Part shown: piece after piece, positions 1-9,000 of the stretch | Position numbering within the stretch: the stretch's first letter is position 1 | Layout of the letters: the number at the start of each line of letters is the position of its first letter | Assembly: GCA_943704495.1 (NCBI GenBank) | Contig: CALSCR010000324.1 | Location: 1 to 37,231, forward strand | Direction: 5' to 3' | Source: Pigoraptor chileana | Taxonomy: Eukaryota; Opisthokonta; Filasterea | Length of the DNA stretch: 37,231 bases | Position numbers and translations under genes: made by a program | The notes under the pieces: model-generated | Seen by the model: only the letters and a program-made list of their open reading frames with translations | The model's database searches: none | Told to the model about the DNA's origin: nothing

Positions 1-384
1 TTGTGGAGTCCATGGGCACAGCGCCTATGACACTGACTTGAATCCTACATCTCTCTCTCTCTCTCTCTCTCCCTCTCTCTCTCTCTCTTGTGGAGTCCAT
101 GGGCACAGCGCCTATGACACTGACTTGAATCCTACATCTCTCTTTCGCTCTGTGGAGTCCATGGGCTTAAAGCCGTGTTTATCTCTCTCTTTCGCCCTCA
201 CTCTCTCGCTCACTGTTGGAGGCAAGGGGCTTATGTCTAAGACGTTGAGTACGAAGTCACTCTCTCGTTCTGTAATAAGTCATTCCATCGACGTCACTAT
301 CTCGCGGATCCTGCATATCTGTCTATTCTGACACTCAATCAATGTGCACTGCGTGGTGTTTGCGTGTGTGTGTGCCGTCTGCAG
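1..384 (+). repeat. Intronic cluster of ~50-bp repeat copies with CT microsatellites
   Basis: This is the end of an intron of the left deacetylase gene; its acceptor AG is at 383-384. It holds two identical 50-bp copies (1-50 and 88-137) that start with TTGTGGAGTCCATGGGCACA and end in CTACAT. They are separated by (CT)n at 51-87. A shortened third copy starts at about 150, and a worn relative beginning TGTTGGAG lies at about 206-262. No coding exon is visible here. The exon carrying the PPGHH motif, expected immediately upstream, must lie outside the window. Confidence 0.85.
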
Positions 385-753
385 GGGCTTTTGCTTCTTC
401 AACAACGTCGCTGTTGCTGCGTCCGTCGCCATCAAATCGCTTGGAGTACAGCGTGTGCTCATCGTCGACTGGGATGTGCACCATGGCAACGGCACTCAAA
501 ATATTTTCTACGACAATCCAAATGTGCGTATGTGTGTATGAATCTTGTCTCGGTGTTGGTGTGTGTGTGTATTGAAGTGTTTGTCGCGATGGTGTGTGTG
601 TGCATCGAAGTGTGTGTCGGTGATCGAGGTTTGTGTATTGTTGGAGGCCGATGGGCTTTGCCTACGTCGTTTTTCTTACTTAAGGCCTCTACTTGTCGTT
701 TTTGGTTGTCTCCCTTCTCTGCTGTTGTGTCGCATCTATGCACACACACACAC

Positions 754-852
<99 letters not shown>

Positions 853-1994
853 CACACATACACACGCACACGCACGCACGCACGCACACTCGCACACACA
901 CTCGCACACACACCACACACACACCGACACACCTACCGCGGTCGCCCTGCAGGTCCTCTACGTGTCTCTCCACCGTTTTGACAACGAGGACTTTTATCCG
1001 TCGACGGGGCGTCTGGACGAGTGTGGCAAGGGCAACGGACTCGGGTTCAATGTGAACATTCCATGGAAGGGCGGAGAACTGCCAATGGGCAACACCGAGT
1101 ACCTGTCGGCCTTCCATCACGTGATCATGCCCATTGCGACCGAGTTCAAGCCGGACATTGTGCTCGTGTCGGCCGGGTTCGATGCCGCGGATGGCGATGT
1201 CATCGGCGGATATAAGGTCACCCCCGAAGGTGCGTATGCTTTGCAATTCTGCGCTGTGTTTGTCTGTGTCTGTCTTTGCGTCTGTGTTTGTGTCTGTTCC
1301 TGCACCTGTACTTGTGTATGTATGTGCGTAAATCCATTCTGTAATTGTCCCACAGTTCTTTGACCGCATTCAAAACAATCCCATAAACAAACTAAATTCA
1401 ACATAATCCAACACCACACCACACCACACCACACCACACAACAATACAACCCACACCACACCACACCACACTACACCCACACCACACCACACAACAATAC
1501 AACCCACACCACACCACACCACACTACACCCACACCACACCACACAACACAACACAACACCACACTACACCACACTATACCCACACCACACCCAACAAAC
1601 AAACGCAATAATTTCAGGCTTTGCGCGCATGACGGGCTTGCTGAAAACACTCGCCAACGGCCGCCTTGTGCTCGCCCTCGAGGGCGGCTACGATCTTCCC
1701 TCACTCAGCAGCAGCGCCACAGCGTGCTTGCAGGTGCTTCTGGGCGACAAGGAGCCCTTCTTGCCGTCGTCGGTCGGCAGCACAATCCAGGAGAGAAAGC
1801 CCGAAGTGCCCTTGTCGTGCGCGGTGTCGACGCTGCGACAGGTCATCCAAACACAGCAAAAGCACTGGAAATCTCTCAAAATGCCCGCGTCATTTGAAAT
1901 TCCGTCGGAATCGTTCGGCGGTGGTGGATCGAAGGGGCGGGAGGCGCGACCCAACATGAAACGCGCCGCCCCTGTGCGGTACAAGGATCTGTGA
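385..1994 (+). CDS. HDAC: Histone deacetylase, class II (HDA1/HDAC4-like), 5'-partial
   Basis: This gene removes acetyl groups from lysines of histones or other proteins in a zinc-dependent reaction. Three exons are seen: 385..523, 953..1229 and 1618..1994. The donors are GTGCGT at 524 and 1230, and the acceptors end at 952 and 1617. Exon 1 carries the zinc-binding [10 protein letters not shown] block. Exon 2 carries the third zinc Asp in SAGFDAADG. Exon 3 carries LEGGYDL with the catalytic Tyr, then the class II tail around [11 protein letters not shown]. The N-terminal half, including the PPGHHAEE motif, lies upstream of the window, so this is an edge truncation rather than proven loss. It is a close paralogue of the minus-strand deacetylase at 23935-28691 but keeps as one exon (953..1229) what that gene splits into two. 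An alternative last exon may exist at 2341-2470. The family call is firm; the class IIa-like subgroup is likely. Confidence 0.93.
740..936 (+). repeat. (CA)n microsatellite near an intron 3' end
   Basis: A long interrupted CA tract with CAAA and CGCA variants fills the end of intron 524-952, just before the acceptor. The start of the same intron is rich in TG. Both strands are open in several frames only because of the repeat, giving Thr-His or Cys-Val polymers that are not genes. Confidence 0.95.
1408..1600 (+). repeat. ACACC-type tandem repeat in HDAC intron
   Basis: Tandem CACAC/ACACC units with a longer repeated block (ACAACAATACAACCCACACC, at about 1438 and 1490) occupy the 3' half of intron 1230-1617. 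The 5' half of this intron is TG/CTG-rich on the same strand, so the halves are roughly complementary. Confidence 0.9.
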
Positions 1995-2659
1995 ATTTGT
2001 GAGATGGATGGAGGACTCATGTCGGTCTCTTAAGCGCTGTGCCCATAGACTCCACATCTGTGAGATGGAGGAGTCTGCGCTGTGCGTGCGGCCCATGCGA
2101 CCATTCGTGTGTGTGTGTAAAATATGCTCCTGTCGATGTTTGTTTGCTTGTTTCTTATCGTTTCGCTGTGTGCGTGCGTGCGTGCGTGTGCTGCATTTTG
2201 CGTGATGCGTGTCTGCATGTGTCTGATGTCCATTTGTGCTTTCTACCGCTGACGTGACGATGATATCGTTAGTTGTGTGCGTAATTTTCGTTGTTTGCGT
2301 GCGCACTTTTGTACAAATAGTACCCATCTCTCTTTCTCAGAGCTGCCTTGAACGTGGCATCAACAGCCCGTGTGGCGCAACTGGGCGGGCCAATTAACAT
2401 TGGATTGCCTTGGTTTGATGAGACGCCCACTGCTTGTATGCTGGCACAGCCCCACACTTTTAATGGGTGACAGATTTGGGTCGCCTTTTTCTCGCTTTAA
2501 CGGTTATGTGTCACATTCAATTGTGCGTGCACACTGTCTGTGATATGGACAGAGGCTGCTGCAATTCATTCCAACAATTATAGTGGTCGTCAAAAGCCGC
2601 ATCAAAAGATTAGAGAAGAATTTTGCACTCACAAAAAAGCGGCACAACATGCATCCCGC
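1995..2659. other. Intergenic spacer between convergent HDAC and PTGR3 genes
   Basis: Both flanking genes end here. One copy of the dispersed ~50-bp repeat lies at about 2007-2056 in the opposite orientation to the intronic copies; its GCTGTGCCCATAGACTCCACA end is easily recognised. A pyrimidine-rich stretch ending in CAG at 2340 looks like a splice acceptor and leads into a 42-codon open stretch at 2341-2470. I see nothing else recognisable. Confidence 0.6.
2341..2470 (+). other. Possible alternative 3' exon of the left HDAC
   Basis: The run TCTCTCTTTCTCAG ending at 2340 is a good acceptor. The sequence after it is open for 42 codons to a TGA at 2468-2470 and contains NIGLPWFDETPT. The phase fits a donor GTGAAT that overlaps the annotated HDAC stop codon at 1992-1994, and also a GTACAA donor 12 bases earlier. 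Splicing there would replace the final residues with this 42-residue tail. I do not recognise the tail and the paralogue has no equivalent, so this is only a candidate. Confidence 0.25.
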
Positions 2660-4742
2660 TCAGAGCGAACTTTTCGTCTTTGCCGCGCTTGGCATGTTCA
2701 CGACAACCTTTCCAAAGCTCTTTCCGGAATGTAGGTATTCGACGGCTGGTGCGACGGCATCCAGACCAACAAAGTCGCCGCGGGCGGAGCGGGGATCAAT
2801 AGTGGCCTTGATCTTCCCCTCGCCATGGAGCTTCAGCAGGCGAATCGTGTGCTCCTTCCATGCGTTCGCATAATTGAAAAGGAAGAATCCGCGGACCGAT
2901 GCCGACTTTGTGAGCAGTTTTGGCAGCAGAGTGCCTGTCTGGACAGATGTGAAGCCCTGGTCGTTGTTGTAGCCGGTGATGAAGCCTGAAGCACCGGACG
3001 CGGGGGGGGGGGGGGGAGGAGGGGGGACGAGTGTGTGTCAGAAGCACACACGGAACTTCGAGTATTTCAAAACAACATGCGGAAATTTGTTCATTAAGTG
3101 AGAGTAAATACGAGTGTACATGCATGTGCTCTGGCATTTCGTGCTTACTCTGCTAACTCTAGTGCGGTGTGTATGCAAGTGTGTTTGCAAGGTGGTGTGG
3201 GCGGATACACATGATACATTCTTGCGCGTGCGTCTGTGTGCGCATGTATGTGTGTGTTTCGAGTGGATTAATAATCCGTAATCGAACAACAAGCGCGACA
3301 ATCAATGACGTACCAATGACAATGATGCGACCGAGTGGCGCAAGGCGGTTGACACACACTTCAAACGTGTCCCCTCCAACGCTCTCGTACACCACGTCGA
3401 TGCCGTTCGGGTACTCTGTCTTGAGCACTTTGTTCAGATCTTCCTTCTTGTAGTTGATTGCCCTGCACACACAAGTTACCACGTGCGATGTTGGAATCAG
3501 GCGGAGGCAATGGTTTGGGATGAAACGAGAGATAGAGAGCAAATAAAACGCAAATGGTCCAAGGTGTGTGCCGTGTGACACTTTCGCTTCTATCGGTGTC
3601 TTGACGCCATCCATGGCACAGCATGTGTGGATAGACATTACCGCGACTTCATAATGGGGAAGATTCGTGTGCTGTTCACACAGGCAGCTCTCGTGAGCGC
3701 ATCACAGAATCGACAACCACCACCACCACCATAACAACAACAAAACAAAACAAAAAACAACACTAAATAAACCAAACAAAAATGTATCGAAACGCACCTA
3801 TCGACACCGAGACCCTTGAGGAACGACGCCTTTTCGTCGGATGAACACGTGCCAATTACGTGACAACCGGCCAGCTTTGCGATCTGAACTGCAAATTGGC
3901 CAGTGCCACCGGCAGCAGCCGTCACAAGCACAGTGTTGTTCTTCTGAATCTCGCCCACTTTCTCGAGTGCGATCGAAGCCGTGAGGCCGCTCACCATGAG
4001 AGAAATGTATTCCGGATTGACACTCGGAAGAGGCACCGCACGAGCTGCGGGTATCGCAATGTACTCGGCAAACGCACCTGCCACAAACACAAGCACAACG
4101 GGTCCATTTGAGACTCAATTTTCGAATGCTTCGTACACAAGAACATCATCGACTATTATCGATTGTTAAACAACAGTGCACACAGTGACAGATAAAATCG
4201 TACCGTTAGTCATGTATCCGACGGCATCTCCGACCTTGAAGTGCTTCACCTCAGAGCCGACGGCGACAATGTGCCCCGTGCCTTCAAAGCCCGCATCAAA
4301 CGGTGGGGGGACGCCCGGGTTGTAACGACCGGCAGTGAAGTTGATGTCCGAGGCGTTGATGCCCATGTGCGCAGTCGACACGAGAAGATCCTTTGGGCCG
4401 ACGCTCACAGGCTCGTTCACTGAAGGAGGTGGCAGGAGAGACGAGCGTGCGGCGTGATCAGCACCAACGACACAAGACACATTTTGCAGTGGCAAGAGCA
4501 CCGCTCTGGATCCAACAAAGCTGGGAGGAGCACAAACACTCACCAATTTCAGTGGCCTCGCGAAAGTTTGTGCTGAGTTGCTTGACGCGGATTTTGCGGG
4601 TCGTGGCGGGGACGGCCGCCGATGAGACCTTCCTGACGACCGGAGCGGCGGACCGCGCGGAGCAGACAGCGGGGGTCACGTGTGCCGCAGCCATGTTGAT
4701 GCGCACGGCACGGCCGACCGTGGATGCTGTTGACGAGAACAT
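2660..4742 (-). CDS. PTGR3: Prostaglandin reductase 3 / ZADH2-type quinone oxidoreductase
   Basis: This is an NADPH-dependent medium-chain reductase. The animal family reduces 15-keto-prostaglandins and similar enones; the natural substrate here is unknown. Five exons in transcript order are 4742..4544, 4419..4204, 4077..3798, 3462..3314 and 2985..2660, giving 389 residues. Exon phases all match, and the protein follows human ZADH2 throughout. Visible motifs are [13 protein letters not shown] (substrate side), the Rossmann loop AAAGGTGQ at about 192-199, and [13 protein letters not shown]. The first ~45 residues are rich in Ala, Val, Arg and Ser with few acids, like a mitochondrial presequence; a second Met (MAAAHV) is 16 codons in. 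The C terminus is KSSL, resembling but not equal to the SKL peroxisomal signal. Intron donors are GTGAGT, GTACGA, GTGCGT and GTACGT. It is transcribed away from the cyclase gene across a 1.3-kb gap. Confidence 0.93.
3001..3026 (+). repeat. Poly-G/poly-C tract at an intron acceptor
   Basis: A G-run on + is a C-run on the transcribed strand of PTGR3. It lies about 15-40 bases upstream of the acceptor of the last exon, which starts at 2985, so it serves as an unusual C-only pyrimidine tract. Confidence 0.8.
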
Positions 4743-6053
4743 TGTTGGTGTGAGAGACGGCGCTTGTTGTTGCTGCTTAAGGAATGCCTGGAGGTGGTTG
4801 CTGCGCGGAATCTTTGTTGCTTGGTAGAAAAGGATGGGGATTATGAATGTTTGGGTGGCTGTTTGGCATTCGGCTCAGTGAGAGTTTTTCCGCACTCACG
4901 TGATCGAGTGACACTCGTCAAGGATTAACCGATTTCTCGCTAAACGTTGTGAGTGGTTGGCAAGGTCGTTGCCAGGCAAGCTTTCGATACTTAGTTTACG
5001 ATGTATTAACGAGTGAATGGATCATTATAGATTCCGCACTGATAACGAAATCAGCTAATAAGTACAGGCTCTGTGCAATAATGCACATCGGACCTTCAAA
5101 CCAAAACCACCTTCAAACCACCTCAGTTGCCGCTGTGACGGAGAGCCTACTGTGTGGTGTGCGCCTGTGCCACATCGCCCCCACACTAAAAGATCACGCA
5201 TGGTGTGTGCTGCTGCTGTCGTACTCTCGAGTGGACTTCTTTTGTGGCACAACTTGGGCTGTTTTGCCTTCTCTCATCACATTATTATTGATGCATCGAG
5301 CCCACTGAACAGTGCGCATCGACCCCGCTGACCGTGCGATTGCAACTGCATCACTAGACGGTTGCCCTATTTTTTTGTCCCTCTGCTGCATTGGTAGAGG
5401 TGTTTCTGGGACACAAATCGACATCCACAACAACGGATATAATCTTCAGTTTGGCAGTTGTTTCCGCTTATTGCTATATACAACTGCGCCCTTGTGCGTC
5501 CGTCACATTTGCACTGGTGACGACGTCCGTCTGAATACCGCGTCGCGTCTGGCGCATCCACGCTGTTTGTGTGTGAATTGCGTGAGATAAGATAGAGGAG
5601 GGGCAGAAGCGAATCAATTGGAGTCGTTTTGGGAGACGGTGCATCCCGTCGCTTGTCTCTTTCTCCCTCTCCATCGCATCGACGATGCTTTTGGACATCA
5701 TGGCGTACATGCGACAGAGGTGAACGCCTTATTTGAAGGGTGGGTTGCGACGGTCTCTTGCGGAGTTTTTATTGTTTGTGTGTCCTTGCCTCGAATTGGA
5801 ATAGGCAATCCAAGACGCAATTTTTGCCGCAACACCTCTCCATTGTGTGTGTTGCCGTCGATGTTGCAGTATTTTGCTTCACCTTGTACATTTTTCAAGG
5901 AGACGGCCCGACTGCGCTTATGAAGCCCTCTCTGTTGTCTCGGCGTATTTCTTGAACTGTCTTTGGACACTCGCACGCCCACACATCCTACTCGGTCACT
6001 AAATCAACACACAAACACATGCTGCACGACAACACCCGCAGGCATTAAACAAA
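4743..6053. promoter_or_regulatory. Divergent intergenic region of PTGR3 and the adenylyl cyclase
   Basis: No gene is supported in these 1.3 kb. Open frames here are short and look like nothing known. The region must contain both promoters and 5' untranslated sequence. One palindromic octamer TCACGTGA, an E-box of the bHLH/bZIP type, lies at 4896-4903, about 155 bp upstream of the PTGR3 start. I saw no convincing TATA box. Promoter function is inferred from position only. Confidence 0.45.
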
Positions 6054-9000
6054 ATGCCTTCAAACGTCCCGACGCCGCGGACCAGCATCGGCGGGGCCTT
6101 CGCCGAGGATGGCGGCGGGGTTGGTGAGACGTCGGCCGTGCGCAAGGGCACTGGCCTTGCCCGACTGCTCATCCGCACGCGCGATCCTTCATCCGCGCTG
6201 TCGCCGCGAATCGACGGTCCCAATGGCGCTGGTTCAACGTCACCGAGTTTCGTACGCAAGACGCCGAGCGTGTTGAGTACGGGCGGAGGCTCACTGACGG
6301 CGTCGTCGGACCGTGCCAGTGGACGCGGGATGTCGCGGCATGGGAGCGTGTTTTCCTTGTTCTCTGGGAAGAGTGTGCTCTCTGGTGCGCATAGTAGCGG
6401 GGGAGTGAGCGTGCTCAATAAGACGGCGGACGATAATGAGGTCATCATACGAAGCTACGTCCCAACGGTGCGTGATGCCAGAGATCCCTCTTGTTGTGTT
6501 GTTGTGTGCCATGTTGTGCTGAGACTACAAGTGGGAGGGGGGAGGGGGGTGAGAGGTGAGAGTGGGTGGATGTGTTGAATGGGTGATGGCCGCCTCAAGC
6601 ACACAAACACCAAAACTCCCGTTTCGATTGGCTGAATTGGTTGGCGTTTGGTGGGGCATGCTTTGTTATGGTTGTGGCTTGATGCGACTCGCATGTCCGT
6701 CGTGATTCACACCCTTCTCGCAGGTCATGCGCGCACGTGTGCACACACATGTATGCACGCAATCCACCGTTCATGTCACTCAACTCCTCCGCTTCAACAA
6801 CACACTTTCTGACATGCGCAGGCTGTCGTCAAGCGTCACACGGAGACCGGTGATATTCCACTGACAGTCCCGTCACGTGAGGTCGTCGAGGTGTGCGGAT
6901 TCATAGTCGACATTCACGGTGAGTTTCAGCCCCTTTGAACTACAAGTGGTTGTTGTTTCGTGTGCATGTGTGCGTGTGTGGGTGGGTGGGTGTGCGTGTG
7001 GGTGTGCGTGTCGCCTGCACTGTCAGATTTACAGATCAGCTACCTCCACTATTCGCAGGTTTCACGTCTCTTTGTGAGAAATTCACTGTGGACGATGATG
7101 GCGCCGACAAATTATCTGGTGCGTTTTTGTCGCTGTTGTTGCTGTTGCTTTTGGAAAACACAAATTCTTCTGTGTACCATTTCCGACTGGGTGTTGTTTG
7201 TGGAGTGACTCCGTGGGCACAGCGCCTGAGCACTGACTTGAATCCAACACATCTCTATCTCTCTCTTTTGCTCTATTGTGGTGTGGAGTCCATGGGCACA
7301 GCACTTAAGACACTGACTTGAATCCCACATCTCAACTGTGTGTTTTCTTTCTCGTGTCTGCCTGTGTCTGTGTCTGTGTCTGTGTCTGTGTCTGTGTCTG
7401 TGTCTGTGTCTGTGTCTGTGTCTGTGTCTGTGTCTGTCTGTCTGTCTGTCTGTCTTTCTCTCTTGTGGAGTCCATGGGCACAGCACTTAAGACACTTGAT
7501 GTGGTTTGGATGATGATGTGGTTTGGATGATCAAGCGTGACACGCATGTGCGTGGGCGCATTCGCTTTAATTGAATGAGGTGGTTTGTGGGCGCGTGTGC
7601 TGCCTCATCCGACATCAGATTTTAGTGCTCACGGTCCGCGTCGTTCTCCCCCTTCTTCATTTGCAGCCATCCTCAACCGCTTTTTTGGCAGCATGATCTC
7701 GATCATTCAGAACTTCCGCGGGGACATTTACAAATTTGCCGGGGATGCGCTTCTCGTCGTGTGGCCGATGCACGAGACAGACGAGGGGAAGACGGACCGC
7801 GTGGCACGTGTCATACTCTGTGCGCTCACTATTCAAAAGCGATTGCACAACTGGAGCGCCGGTCACGGGATTAAGCTGAGCATTAGAATAGGGTGGGTGT
7901 GTGTTTGTGCTGTGTATATATGTGTGTGGATGTTGTGTTGTATGCGCGGTTGGTATTTGCAACACACCTTCAACATACTCAATTGCAATCTTTTTGTCGA
8001 TGCGCCGACAAACACGCGCACGCACTCTCGCACTCGCCCATATATTCACACAGTGTCGGCACCGGAAAGATTGTGAATTTCCACGTCGGCATTGTGGAGC
8101 AGCGCATGGAGTTTGTGTCGACTGGGGAGGCCATTACGGACATGAAAATCGCCGAGGGTCTCGCACCACCCGGCCACGTGGTGGCGTCTCCTGACACATT
8201 CCGGTGTGTCAAGCACATTCTCCGCTCCAACCGCGAGGTGAGCGTCCATCCGCTCGCGAGGGAAGACTATGTCGACATAAGCGCACTGCTGGAGGCCAGC
8301 ATACAGAGCTCGCTGTCCGCCGAGAACATTGCCGCGGCTGCATTGGGCGGCCCCCACAGCCGACCGTCGCAGCCGCCGACGCCTTCACACGCATCCGGGA
8401 GAGTCAGCATGTCTGGTCCCCCGCCGTCGATGGCCGCGCTTCAACGCCAGCAGACGGAGCAGGCGCTCATCGAGGCCGAGCGGAAGCGCAAAGAGTCCAA
8501 GACAAGCATGACGAGCACCGGGTCTGCCAGCGCCGCCGCAGCAGCACTCGATAACCTCGCTGTGCTCAAGGAAGAGGACAACATCGCCTCACCCGCCGTC
8601 ATCCGGGGGTTTTCGAAGCGCACCGTGTCGGTGTCGTCCGCGAATGGGCCGCAAGGCCTGGGGACCTCAATTGGATCTAGCCAGCACGTATCTTTGGCGT
8701 CGCCGTCGACGGCGTCGGCGTCGGTTGCGACTGCGGCCACCGACGTCTCGTTTAAGAGTGTGCCTTCAACGCCCCTGTTGCGCGATGACGCCATACCGTT
8801 GCCCAACAGTGTCGTGGACATTTCCGGCAAAGACGGCGACAACACCTCCATTGGCAGCGGATCGCAGCAGTACTGGGAAATTGTGCGGACACGGATGATC
8901 ACCGAGGGGCCGCGGCAGCGCGCGCCGTCGCAACCGTCCTCGCATCCGGGGGGGCGCCACGCACCGTCGCGGCAGATCAGTCGGGGTTCGGCCGCAATGT

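Noticed and set aside
459-932. Long open frames made of Cys-Val or Thr-His repeats over the TG/CA tract (also near 16125, 30330 and 36010)
   Set aside because: They exist only because TG/CA dinucleotide repeats lack stops in most frames; they lie inside introns of genes supported by homology.
385-1994. Left HDAC as a truncated pseudogene
   Set aside because: The exons seen have intact frames, splice sites and active-site residues. The missing 5' half is explained by the window edge.
5000-6000. Possible unannotated exons or an RNA gene upstream of the cyclase
   Set aside because: Several short open frames exist, but none has homology, suitable splice sites in phase, or a recognisable RNA fold.
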